Origin: SZUA-146 sp963922815
GTDB lineage: Bacteria; Pseudomonadota; Gammaproteobacteria; Steroidobacterales; SZUA-146
NCBI GenBank assembly: GCA_963922815.1
Contig: CAWUKD010000037.1
Span: 1 to 25,603 of the forward strand
Direction of reading: 5' to 3'
DNA: 25,603 nucleotides
Each line of letters starts with the position of its first letter. Position 1 is the stretch's first letter. Below, piece by piece: positions 7,766 through 15,694 of this stretch. A program made the position numbers and the translations under genes. Under the pieces are notes generated by a model, which searched no databases, was not told the DNA's origin, and saw only the letters and a program-made list of their open reading frames with translations.

Positions 7766-9400
7766 TTGTCTGAGCAGCAGCACGTTACGCCTATTGAAGA
7801 CGATCGATACGCAACATCACACGTCACCGGTGAGCACAATATCCGGGCGGCCGGGCTCGATATGCACAATCCTGTCTTTCTGGTCTCCGGAATGGGTGTT
7901 GTGCTGTTTGTTTTTCTAACGCTGTTGTTTGACGAACAGGCGGCTGCTCTGTTTGGCGAGCTGCGCCCGCTGGTAACGTCCACTTTCGACTGGGTGTTCA
8001 TGGGTGCTTCAAACCTGTTTGTTCTGTTTGCACTTGCTCTGGTCGTATCGCCATACGGAAGCATCCGGTTAGGTGGTGCCGACTCGATACCGCAATATGG
8101 TTTCACAAGCTGGGTAGCCATGCTGTTCGCTGCCGGTATCGGTATTGGCATCATGTTTTACGCCGTGCTCGAACCGATGAACCATCTCATTGCGATTTCC
8201 GGTACCGCCGAAAGTGCGGCCAGGAATGCGCCGCTCGGAATGGCTCTGGGAACCGGCGACGAAGCTCAGCGACTCGCGATGGCGGCCACTATTTATCACT
8301 GGGCGTTTCACCCCTGGGCGATCTACGCAATGGTGGGGCTGGCGCTGGCATTTTTTTGTTACAACAAGAATTTGCCAATGGTCATCCGGTCGGCGTTTTA
8401 TCCCCTACTGGGCGAGCGAGTCTGGGGTTGGCCCGGGCATCTGATTGATATATTCGCCGTGTTTGCAACCCTGTTCGGACTCGCCACGTCATTGGGCTAC
8501 GGCGCCGAGCAGGCCGGTGGCGGCCTTCACTATGTCTACGACGCGCCTACCGGCAGTGCCAGCAATCTGGTCGTTATTGGTGTCATCACGCTAATGGCTT
8601 TGGTGTCTGTGCTTCGAGGCCTCGATGGCGGAATTAAACGTTTGAGCGAGATCAACATGCTGCTGGCTGTGGTACTCGGGGCGTTTGTACTGACGGTGGG
8701 ACCGACCGGCGAGATTCTGATGGATGTTTTTTGGAATATCGGGGCGTACCTGGCGTATCTGGTTCCCCTGAGCCGCTGGGGCGGTCGGGAAGATATGGGC
8801 TATATGCACGACTGGACGACGTTTTACTGGTCGTGGTGGATCGCGTTTTCACCGTTTGTGGGCATGTTTATAGCGCGAATTTCGCTGGGACGCACGGTGC
8901 GCCAGTTTATTCTCGGCTGCATCCTGGCGCCTTCTTTTATTTTTGTTGTGTGGATGACCGTCTTCGGTTCGTTCGCATTTGATCAGTATCTCGCAGAAGG
9001 CTACATGGGCGTGGTGGAGTCGGTCAGAAACTGGCAGCCGGAGCTATCGCTTTTCCGGTTTCTGGATGAGCTGCCGTTTACGACCATAACGTCGACGATT
9101 GGAATCGTGCTGGTGCTGGTGTTTTTCGTGACATCGATGGACTCCGGTTCCCTGATCCTGGATACGATGACCTCCGGGGGGAAAACCGAAACGCCGCTGG
9201 CTCAGCGGATTTTCTGGTGTGTTTTTCTTGGCTTGCTCGGTATTGCGTTGCTGCAAGGTGGCGGGCTTGCGTCGCTGCAAAGTCTGAGCCTGACCATGGG
9301 GCTACCGTTCTGTCTGATCATTGTCGCCATGTGCGTCAGCCTTCTGATGGGGCTGCATAACGAGTGGAAGGACGGCCGCCGCGAGTCTAGTCCCAGTTAA
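7766..9400 (+). CDS. BCCT-family transporter 1 (betaine/choline/carnitine type)
   Basis: This secondary transporter for quaternary ammonium or sulfonium compounds has about 544 residues and 12 predicted membrane helices. BCCT hallmarks, numbered from the TTG at 7766, are the glycine-rich stretch in TM3 (AGIGIGIMF, about 123-131), the TM4 aromatic box WAFHPWAIY (W179, W184, Y187, matching W189/W194/Y197 of BetP) and the TM8 motif FYWSWWIAF (W357, W358). At the BetP Trp377 position it has Phe361. GGGA about 8 bases upstream supports TTG; the open frame extends to an ATG at 7589, and an ATG inside the coding region at about residue 33 is possible, so the start is uncertain. The substrate is probably glycine betaine, choline or DMSP, driven by sodium or protons. 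The 3' end overlaps the convergent thioredoxin-like gene by 14 bases. Confidence 0.92.
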   Translation: MSEQQHVTPIEDDRYATSHVTGEHNIRAAGLDMHNPVFLVSGMGVVLFVFLTLLFDEQAAALFGELRPLVTSTFDWVFMGASNLFVLFALALVVSPYGSIRLGGADSIPQYGFTSWVAMLFAAGIGIGIMFYAVLEPMNHLIAISGTAESAARNAPLGMALGTGDEAQRLAMAATIYHWAFHPWAIYAMVGLALAFFCYNKNLPMVIRSAFYPLLGERVWGWPGHLIDIFAVFATLFGLATSLGYGAEQAGGGLHYVYDAPTGSASNLVVIGVITLMALVSVLRGLDGGIKRLSEINMLLAVVLGAFVLTVGPTGEILMDVFWNIGAYLAYLVPLSRWGGREDMGYMHDWTTFYWSWWIAFSPFVGMFIARISLGRTVRQFILGCILAPSFIFVVWMTVFGSFAFDQYLAEGYMGVVESVRNWQPELSLFRFLDELPFTTITSTIGIVLVLVFFVTSMDSGSLILDTMTSGGKTETPLAQRIFWCVFLGLLGIALLQGGGLASLQSLSLTMGLPFCLIIVAMCVSLLMGLHNEWKDGRRESSPS

Positions 9401-9941
9401 GCCCGTCCAGCGCCTTGCGCAGGCCCTGGTCCCAGCGCGGGGCATAGTGAGCCGCTTTTACCCGGTTTGAGGCGTTTTCTTCGGTGCCTTTGGTATCGAT
9501 TTCGCGCAGGTCAAGAACCATCTTGCCGTTCTCGTTGATAAGAAATAGCGTTGGTAGCCCCTTGACCCCGTGCACGCGCGCGAACTCGTCGCCTTCCAGT
9601 ACATGTACAAATGGCCAGTTGGCTTTGGTGTCATAGTCCTCCGGTGCAAGATCGTCGAACACATTAAACGCGAGAACTTCAAGTTCGGGGTAGTCCCGTT
9701 TGATATCGGCGACAATGGGCATCAGCTGCTTGCAGTACGGGCACCACGTTGCCCAAAACACCATGATTTTATTGCCAGGTTTTTTGATCTGCTGACGCAA
9801 ATCGATGCGGTCCCCGTCCAGCGTATCGAGTACCCACTGTCGCGGCGGCGGCTTGTTTTCTACGTTGTCCTGCGCCAGCACCTGTGTTTGCAAGCCAACC
9901 AGAATAAGGGCCAAAGCGATACTTGTGCAGACTTGCTTCAT
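9387..9941 (-). CDS. Secreted thioredoxin-fold protein (TlpA/ResA-like)
   Basis: This 184-residue protein has an N-terminal signal peptide (about 1-23, ending QVLA) and a thioredoxin domain with active site WCPYC (66-70) in the context VFWATWCPYC. A probable cis-Pro loop GLPTLFL comes after a VHGV segment. It should act in the periplasm as a thiol-disulfide oxidoreductase, in the manner of TlpA/ResA/CcmG proteins, possibly in cytochrome c or envelope-protein maturation. No cytochrome genes are nearby to confirm this. The ATG at 9941 is chosen over an upstream in-frame start at 10016 because it places the signal peptide at the N-terminus. It lies 161 bases downstream of the LOG gene on the same strand. 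Its last 14 bases overlap the end of BCCT 1 on the other strand. Confidence 0.88.
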   Translation of the reverse strand: MKQVCTSIALALILVGLQTQVLAQDNVENKPPPRQWVLDTLDGDRIDLRQQIKKPGNKIMVFWATWCPYCKQLMPIVADIKRDYPELEVLAFNVFDDLAPEDYDTKANWPFVHVLEGDEFARVHGVKGLPTLFLINENGKMVLDLREIDTKGTEENASNRVKAAHYAPRWDQGLRKALDGLNWD

Positions 9942-10102
9942 ATTAACGTCCAAAAAGTTCAGGTGAGTGCGTGACGCCTGTGCGCCCGCTGTTGATCCGG
10001 CCGATACCGGCCACATCTACCATGACCCCCGATACACTAAATATATTTCACCGGCTGGTCTGTGGTGCCATTCGAACGGGTCGCAGAGTGAATTTGTCAT
10101 TC

Positions 10103-10648
10103 TTAGCGCTTTAGCGTTTTGCCAAGTTGATCCAGCAAGTCTTCGGGGGTTTCGGAGTGCAGCAGGTTACGTCGCTGAGCCGAGCCCATGAATCCTTCGG
10201 AGGTGACGTGATCGAGGAACTGCGTCAGGCCATTGTAATAGTGATTGACGTTGAGAAGGCCCAGAGGCTTGTTGTGGATGCCCAGTTGGCCCCAGGTCCA
10301 GACTTCAAACATTTCTTCCAGTGTGCCAATGCCGCCCGGCAGAACAATAAACGCATCCGACAGGTCGGCCATCATGGCTTTGCGATCGTGCATCGTATCG
10401 ACGATGTGCAGTTCGGTCAGGCGCGTATGGGCAAGCTCGCGCCTGGCGAGACCTTCGGGTAACACGCCAATGGCACTCTGCCCGTGGTCAATGACGGCGT
10501 CAGCAACCGCGCCCATCAGACCAACGGAGGCGCCGCCGTAAACCATGCCATGGCCTCGTGCGGCCATCTCTTTGCCAAGCGCCGTGGCCGCCGCGCGGTA
10601 TTCAGGCAGCGCTCCGTCGCTCGAGCCACAAAAAACACACAGGTTCAT
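10103..10648 (-). CDS. LOG family protein (nucleoside 5'-monophosphate phosphoribohydrolase, TIGR00730 type)
   Basis: This 181-residue cytosolic Rossmann-fold protein belongs to the family once annotated as lysine decarboxylase and now known as LOG. Characterised members cleave the ribose-phosphate from cytokinin riboside monophosphates or AMP. Signature features are CVFCGSSDG at the N-terminus, the nucleotide loop YGGASVGLMG (37-46), MHDRK (86-90) with the catalytic Arg, and PGGIGTLEE (104-112) with the catalytic Glu. The length is standard for the short type I LOG. GGAATGAA just before the ATG could serve as ribosome binding site. A likely promoter with an internal palindrome lies upstream (10680-10708). 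In a bacterium it more probably acts in nucleotide salvage or cleanup than in hormone production. Confidence 0.93.
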   Translation of the reverse strand: MNLCVFCGSSDGALPEYRAAATALGKEMAARGHGMVYGGASVGLMGAVADAVIDHGQSAIGVLPEGLARRELAHTRLTELHIVDTMHDRKAMMADLSDAFIVLPGGIGTLEEMFEVWTWGQLGIHNKPLGLLNVNHYYNGLTQFLDHVTSEGFMGSAQRRNLLHSETPEDLLDQLGKTLKR

Positions 10649-10679
10649 GTTTCATTCCGTGCTGCAGTAAAGGACGGGT

Positions 10680-10708
10680 AGTGTAACGCGATCAATCGCG
10701 AAAATAAT
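10680..10708 (-). promoter_or_regulatory. Putative LOG promoter with internal palindrome
   Basis: On the minus strand a TACACT -10 box (complement of 10680-10685) lies about 30 bases before the LOG start codon. A perfect 6-bp inverted repeat with 2-bp centre, CGCGAT-CA-ATCGCG (10687-10700), occupies the spacer between the -10 and the expected -35, which is weak. A repressor bound there would block RNA polymerase. Binding is inferred only. Confidence 0.35.
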
Positions 10709-10829
10709 GGGGTTGATTTGGAGCGCACCGAGGCAGGCGCTGGGGTCTCTGTCTGTATCAGGGGCAGGTTTGCGCGCGTTGAAAGTCCGGCGATTCCCGT
10801 GCGCGCCGTTGCAAGGAGGCCGTAACCTT

Positions 10830-10874
10830 ATGAAAATAATTGGAATAATAATCAATGTTTCACTATGTGGTTAA
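10830..10874 (+). CDS. Possible 14-residue small ORF with strong ribosome binding site
   Basis: The peptide reads MKIIGIIINVSLCG and then stops at TAA. It is hydrophobic after the initial Lys. AAGGAGG is 10 bases upstream, the best Shine-Dalgarno match in the otherwise non-coding region and slightly farther than ideal. It could be a leader peptide, a small membrane peptide or chance. The codons are AT-rich compared with neighbouring genes. No homologue is known to me, and coding status is doubtful. Confidence 0.2.
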   Translation: MKIIGIIINVSLCG

Positions 10875-11011
10875 TTGCGACGTGCTCTTGCTAATTCGCG
10901 CTCTTCCCAATTTAGCCGACGATGAACTGTCCGGTGCCGCGCGCTGAAACCCCTGTATTTATACTGTGAAACAGCTGTCAGCACAGAATATGTCGCCGTG
11001 TACGGATAATT

Positions 11012-11039
11012 TTGCTGAACCGTGGGCACATGTTAGGGT
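11012..11039 (+). promoter_or_regulatory. Weak promoter-like pair before BCCT 2
   Basis: TTGCTG (11012-11017) and TAGGGT (11034-11039) are separated by 16 bases. They would place the transcript start about 18 bases before the GTG start codon, giving a very short leader, which fits the absence of a Shine-Dalgarno sequence there. Match quality is modest. Confidence 0.3.
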
Positions 11040-11063
11040 CAGCGGTTAACAACAAAAATTCTG

Positions 11064-12617
11064 GTGATCACTATCTCTGAACCGAATTCGACCGCTCCGA
11101 ACCCCAAGCCCACCATAGACTGGAGCGTTTTCATCCCGACTATGATTCTGGTAATTGCACTGGGTGGTGCGCTGATTGGCTTTCAGGAAACGTCTACCGC
11201 CTTGGTTGGCGGTGTAGTCACGTTTATCAAAACAAATCTCAGCTGGCTCTATATGCTGATTGGTGTGGGCTCGCTGGGTTTTTGTGCGTGGCTTGCTTTT
11301 GGCCCTTACGGCGGCATGAAGCTGGGCGCCGACGATGAGGCTCCCGAGTACACTACGCCTCACTGGGTGGCCATGATGTTCACGGCCGGTATCGGTGCCG
11401 GACTCATCGTGTGGGGATTTGCCGAACCGATTTATTACCTGCAGACGCCGCCTTTTGGTGTCGAGCCGCACTCCGACATGGCCTTCGAATGGGCGCACGT
11501 GTATCCGTTGTTCCATTGGGGCGTTATTCCCTGGGCCGTCTATGCCGTGGCGGCTATTCCGATTGCCTATTTATTGTACCGGCGCCGCGAATCGCATCTG
11601 CGCATCAGTCATACCCTGAGTGACGCGTTTCCCGGTGCGACACACCCTGCGTTTGAAACCTTCGTCGACATTCTGATCATGCTGGGGATTCTCGGCGGCA
11701 CCGCGACGTCACTGGGACTGGGTGTACCGCTCGTGTCTTCCTTCCTGGCTGCGTTGACCGGGATGGAAGACTCCATGGCGATGAAGTTTTTCGTGCTGGT
11801 GTTCTACACGCTGTTGTTTGGTGCCAGTGCGTATCGGGGACTCAAGAAGGGTATCAAGGTGCTCGCCGATATCAATATGGTGCTGGCGCTGATCATGATG
11901 CTGTTCATCGTCGTGGCGGGTCCCACGGTGTTTATTCTGTCGATGAGTGTCAACAGTGTCGGCATGTTTCTGGATAACTTCTGGCGTATGAGCTTCTGGA
12001 CTGATCCAGTCAGCAAGAGCGGCTTTCCGGAAGACTGGACGGTGTTCTACTGGGCGTGGTGGATAGCGTTTGCCGCGTTTATTGGTCTGTTTTTTGGCCG
12101 TATCTCTCGTGGGCGAACGATCCGGCAGGTGGTTCTCGGTGTGATTGGTCTTGGCAGCCTTGGTACGACGCTGTTTCTTATGATCGCCGGCGGCTATTCG
12201 CTGCATCTTGAGCATACCGGAGTCATGGCGGTCACCGATGTTTTGAATGAGCACGGCTTGTCTTACACGGTGACGGCAGTGCTCTCCCAGCTTCCGCTCG
12301 GCAAGTTTACTCTGGGCGCGTTTTTTGTTCTTGCGATTATATTCTATGCGACAACGCTCGATTCGGCCGCTTACGTACTGGCCAGCGTATCGTCGCGGGA
12401 TTTACGCAACGACCAGGAACCACCTCGATCAAACCGCCTGATCTGGGCCTTTGCGCTGGCCTTTTTTACCGCAGGACTCATCAAGTCAGACAGCCTCGAT
12501 ATTGTACAGTCCATGACGATTGTATTTTCCTTGCCCGTCATTCCTATTTTGGTTTTAATGAGCATATCGCTGGTCAAATGGCTAAGAGCGGACCCGTACG
12601 GGCCCGGAGCGCCCTGA
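11064..12617 (+). CDS. BCCT-family transporter 2 (betaine/choline/carnitine type)
   Basis: This second BCCT carrier has 517 residues and about 12 membrane helices. The TM3 glycine-rich motif reads AGIGAGLIVWGFAEP (about 108-122), different from BCCT 1. The TM4 aromatic box is WGVIPWAVY (W152, W157, Y160), and TM8 has FYWAWWIAF (W332, W333) with Phe336 where BetP has its third Trp. The FFGRISRGRTIRQ segment after TM8 is the typical BCCT interhelical region. N- and C-terminal tails are short, unlike the long osmosensing C-terminus of BetP, so regulation by osmotic stress through the tail is unlikely. The start is a GTG without a clear Shine-Dalgarno sequence. A hairpin terminator follows at 12653-12680. 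It is not adjacent to BCCT 1, so the two are probably independently expressed. Confidence 0.93.
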   Translation: MITISEPNSTAPNPKPTIDWSVFIPTMILVIALGGALIGFQETSTALVGGVVTFIKTNLSWLYMLIGVGSLGFCAWLAFGPYGGMKLGADDEAPEYTTPHWVAMMFTAGIGAGLIVWGFAEPIYYLQTPPFGVEPHSDMAFEWAHVYPLFHWGVIPWAVYAVAAIPIAYLLYRRRESHLRISHTLSDAFPGATHPAFETFVDILIMLGILGGTATSLGLGVPLVSSFLAALTGMEDSMAMKFFVLVFYTLLFGASAYRGLKKGIKVLADINMVLALIMMLFIVVAGPTVFILSMSVNSVGMFLDNFWRMSFWTDPVSKSGFPEDWTVFYWAWWIAFAAFIGLFFGRISRGRTIRQVVLGVIGLGSLGTTLFLMIAGGYSLHLEHTGVMAVTDVLNEHGLSYTVTAVLSQLPLGKFTLGAFFVLAIIFYATTLDSAAYVLASVSSRDLRNDQEPPRSNRLIWAFALAFFTAGLIKSDSLDIVQSMTIVFSLPVIPILVLMSISLVKWLRADPYGPGAP

Positions 12618-12652
12618 GCCCGCCAAAAAGATGCATGATTGAGTAACCGTAG

Positions 12653-12685
12653 AGCCCGGAGAACGCAAGTAACCCGGGCTTTATT
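12653..12685 (+). terminator. Hairpin terminator after BCCT 2
   Basis: AGCCCGG (12653-12659) pairs perfectly with CCGGGCT (12674-12680) across a 14-base loop. A G-T pair and an A-T pair can extend the stem by two. A short T-rich run (TTATT) follows. It sits 35 bases after the BCCT 2 stop and before the EamA gene. The T tract is imperfect and the loop large, so efficiency may be moderate. Confidence 0.6.
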
Positions 12686-12776
12686 CAACCCGAAATTTCT
12701 GTGACGTCATAGGCTGTGCCATCGACGTATCAGACGTTCATTCCCATCGAACCCGTTTTCCCCCTGAGGACCGTCC

Positions 12777-13661
12777 GTGTCAACCACTTCCAAGTATAAG
12801 CTAGGCGTTCTGCAAGCGATCGTTGCCGGTTTTTTTCTGAGCAGTGCGGGCATAGGAATGCGGCTGATTGAATCGGCGACGCCGCTTCAGGTTACGTTCT
12901 ACCGGGCGCTCGGCCTGGCGGTGTTTACGTTCCTGGTAGTGACGTTTCGCAGTCGTGGTAAACCCTGGCGACTGATCCGGGAGGCTGGCTGGACCGGTGT
13001 GCTGGCAGGTCTGCCTTTCGCCGCCGCATCGCTTTGCATAATTTTCGCGTTTGCCAGCACGACCGTGGCAAATGTAATGTTTATCGTGTCGCTCGCACCG
13101 TTTTTTGCGGCGCTGATCGGGTGGGTGGTGTTGCGCGAGCATGTCTCCGCGCGCACCTGGATTGCTATTAGCATCGCCGTCGTTGGTGTACTGATTATGG
13201 TGCAGGGCGGGCTGTCGGCTGAGGGGTGGACCGGCGTGGCCTGGGCGTTTGGCATGGCGATCAGCTACGGACTGTTTACGGTCATTGTGCGCTTTGGAAA
13301 AAACCGCGATATGCTGCCCGCCGTTTTCTGGTCAGGGGTCTTTCTGGCGGCGGCCAGTTCGTTTGGCGTGGCCGGTTTTTCACTTACACCAAACGATCTG
13401 ACGATCAGCTTCGCTCTGGGTGTGTTCCAGGTCGGGCTGGGAGGGCTGCTGATCGTAGCCGCGTCACGCCATGTTCCAGCGGCGCAAATCGTCTTTCTTG
13501 CCATGCTGGAGGTGGTGCTGAGTCCGGTTTGGGTTTGGCTTGGGGTTGGCGAAGTACCGTCAGGACAGTCGCTCCTCGGGGGCGCGGTGATCTTGTTTGC
13601 GATTGGGTTTCTGGCGCTTTCCGGCAATCGAACATCCGGTGCGGCATCATCGGGTTCTTAG
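12777..13661 (+). CDS. EamA/DMT-superfamily transporter
   Basis: This 294-residue inner-membrane protein has about ten hydrophobic helices arranged as two repeats of the EamA domain (about 9-139 and 152-282). The end of the first repeat has the characteristic helix, loop, GWVVLREHVSARTWIAISIAVVGV pattern, and the second repeat ends similarly in LGVGEVPSGQSLLGGAVILFAI. Members of this drug/metabolite transporter group export amino acids, nucleosides or other metabolites; the substrate cannot be read here. The GTG start is supported by GAGGA 6 bases upstream (12766-12770). It converges on the HyuA gene with only 32 bases between the stops and no hairpin terminator in the gap. Confidence 0.92.
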   Translation: MSTTSKYKLGVLQAIVAGFFLSSAGIGMRLIESATPLQVTFYRALGLAVFTFLVVTFRSRGKPWRLIREAGWTGVLAGLPFAAASLCIIFAFASTTVANVMFIVSLAPFFAALIGWVVLREHVSARTWIAISIAVVGVLIMVQGGLSAEGWTGVAWAFGMAISYGLFTVIVRFGKNRDMLPAVFWSGVFLAAASSFGVAGFSLTPNDLTISFALGVFQVGLGGLLIVAASRHVPAAQIVFLAMLEVVLSPVWVWLGVGEVPSGQSLLGGAVILFAIGFLALSGNRTSGAASSGS

Positions 13662-13693
13662 CCAGGTGCATAAAGAGCCGCGCGTAAGCCGGT

Positions 13694-15694
13694 TCAGGTG
13701 GGCCCCACAGCCTTGAGATCCGGGAGGCTGTCGCAGGAAGCGATCACTTTGGCGCTGATAAGTCCATTGACGTCATCAAGACCAGGAGTCTGAACGCGCT
13801 CAACGTCGATGTTCACTCGATCCGTCTGCCCACCTTTGACCAACAGCGCGTCCAATGCACCCCGTTTTGCCAGATCCCGCGCGCGCCGCAATGCTCCGGC
13901 TGCGTCCTGAATGAACTCCGGATCGGCGCTGGTGTAAATTCGATAGCCGCCGCCTTCATCAAGAGCCACTTCTACCACGTAACGTGCCCGAACGACGCCG
14001 ACAGCGGCACCCACAGCGTTCGCGACACGGCTGTGCGTTGGAATGTGCACGTCCGTGTTCAGTCGTTTTCCGACGTCCGGGTAAAACACGCTGGCGGGAC
14101 CGCCGACGGCTACCAGCGGCACTCGCGGGCAAACCCTGATGTCCAGGTTTTTAATGTATGTCCGCCCTGCCGAGACAGATGCGAGCACGTCATCCGCGTT
14201 AAACGCACGCCCACTGAGTTCAGACAGAGCGATACGTGTACTGTTTTCAACGACGGCGTCAACCACCTCGCGGCAGAAAAGATCGATGGTGTGTTCTTCG
14301 TCTCGGCCGATGGTGCGATAGTCGGTTCGGGTTAACACGGTTGCGGCCAGGCGCGCTGCTGATACGGGCCACTGGCTCTGCAAACCGAGTACGTGAGCGG
14401 CATCGCTGGGCGTAAAGCCGGATCGATGCAGCAGACCCCGGCCCAGCAGTACCGTTGCACAGGCACGGTCGGAAGCGCTGTGGACGATATCGTTGTATCT
14501 TTGAGGCGTGTTCGGGTCCAGCGATTGAAGGAAACGCTGTTCTTTTTGAGTAAGTCCGTCGACAGGAATAGCGGTGTAGTCAACGTTCAGCACGAGGTAG
14601 TCCAGGGCCGAGCGCAGTCCGAATTCCTTGCCAAGCGCGGTGATCAGCTCGTTCTCAATCGCAGGAAAAACGCTGGCCAGCATGGATATCGGTACGACGC
14701 GGGTTGAATCAATGCTGAGCAGGCCGGACTCGTCCACACGTACACGACTGTCGCCACCCAGGCCTGTCGTCTGCATATCGACGGCCTCCACCAGCGTGTG
14801 AAAACCGCCGATGTTTGCGCCCCGGGCATTGAGTCGCGGCCAGCCGTCGACCACGGTCGCAACATCGGTTGTCGTACCGCCCATATCGGCCACCACGAAA
14901 TTTTCGAGTCCGGTCAGAAATCGAGCGCCCACAATGCTGGCCGCCGGGCCGGACAGTATGGTTTCAATGGGGCGGTTCAGAACGGACTCGACGGCCGCTA
15001 CTGAACCGTCGCCTTTAACAATCATCAGCGGTGCATCGATGCCCAGGTGATCCATCGAATCTGCGACCGCCTGCGCCAGACTGACAATGAGTGAAATGAT
15101 GCGCGCGTTGAATGCAGCGGTCAGAGCCCTCAGGGGCCCGTTAAGGGAGTCGGACAAGTCACACGATGCGCTGACGGGTTTGCCCGTTAATTCCTGGACT
15201 AGCTCGCTGGCACGCTGTTCGTGAGAGGGGTTGCGAACCGCATAGTGTGAGGCAACGGCGAAGGCATCGACGGCTACCCGGTGACAGATCTTGCGCACGG
15301 CGTTCTCGTCGAGCGCATTCTGCTCCTGGCCGTCGTACTTGTGTCCGCCGGCAACCGTTACGACGGTGGCATCGGGAATTGCGGTGGCGATACGCGTTCG
15401 TTCGCGCATCGCCTCGTCGAAGCCGATCAGAATTACTGCGATAGATGACCCGCGCCCCTCTACCAGCGCGTTGGTAGCCAGCGTCGTAGACAAAGATACC
15501 TGCTGGATATCGGATGGAGTGACGTCATCTGCGGCGTCCAGTACCTGCTTCAGCGAGTTCATTACGCCTTGCGCTAGATTGCCGTGGGACGTTAACGATT
15601 TTGCGCCGGCTATGACGTTCTTGCTGCTGCGGTCAACGATTACGGCGTCGGTATAGGTGCCGCCGGTATCGATACCAATCTGATAGCGAGGCAC
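13694..15694 (-). CDS. Hydantoinase/oxoprolinase family protein, HyuA-type
   Basis: This 666-residue cytosolic protein has the ASKHA-type ATP-binding motifs of N-methylhydantoinase A and 5-oxoprolinase N-terminal halves: GIDTGGTYTD (7-16), TTLATNALVEG (70-80), NPSHE (155-159), SGPAAS (248-253), ADMGGTTTDV (269-278) and GLGGDS (311-316). Such enzymes use ATP to open cyclic amides (hydantoins, 5-oxoproline), or, in carboxylase relatives, to activate ketones, normally with a HyuB-type partner. No HyuB lies next to it here. It is the last gene of the TRAP operon: its GTG start shares one base with the stop of the TRAP large subunit (TAGTG). The coupling suggests it acts on the transported compound. 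The exact reaction is unknown. Confidence 0.87.
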   Translation of the reverse strand: MPRYQIGIDTGGTYTDAVIVDRSSKNVIAGAKSLTSHGNLAQGVMNSLKQVLDAADDVTPSDIQQVSLSTTLATNALVEGRGSSIAVILIGFDEAMRERTRIATAIPDATVVTVAGGHKYDGQEQNALDENAVRKICHRVAVDAFAVASHYAVRNPSHEQRASELVQELTGKPVSASCDLSDSLNGPLRALTAAFNARIISLIVSLAQAVADSMDHLGIDAPLMIVKGDGSVAAVESVLNRPIETILSGPAASIVGARFLTGLENFVVADMGGTTTDVATVVDGWPRLNARGANIGGFHTLVEAVDMQTTGLGGDSRVRVDESGLLSIDSTRVVPISMLASVFPAIENELITALGKEFGLRSALDYLVLNVDYTAIPVDGLTQKEQRFLQSLDPNTPQRYNDIVHSASDRACATVLLGRGLLHRSGFTPSDAAHVLGLQSQWPVSAARLAATVLTRTDYRTIGRDEEHTIDLFCREVVDAVVENSTRIALSELSGRAFNADDVLASVSAGRTYIKNLDIRVCPRVPLVAVGGPASVFYPDVGKRLNTDVHIPTHSRVANAVGAAVGVVRARYVVEVALDEGGGYRIYTSADPEFIQDAAGALRRARDLAKRGALDALLVKGGQTDRVNIDVERVQTPGLDDVNGLISAKVIASCDSLPDLKAVGPT

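Larger units (their letters stand above)
10649..11063. other. 415-bp divergent intergenic region between LOG and BCCT 2
   Basis: This region contains the putative LOG promoter and palindrome at its left end. A strong AAGGAGG (10813-10819) lies 10 bases before a 14-codon open frame (10830-10874). An AT-rich stretch (about 10828-10875) and two adjoining dyads, CTGT-N3-ACAG (10964-10974) and CTGT-N4-ACAG (10975-10986), follow, with a weak promoter for BCCT 2 at the right end. No RNA gene or longer coding sequence was recognised. Confidence 0.5.

Noticed and set aside
12702..12709. TGACGTCA palindrome before the EamA gene as a regulator site
   Set aside because: A single 8-bp palindrome with no accompanying promoter or repeat is expected by chance.
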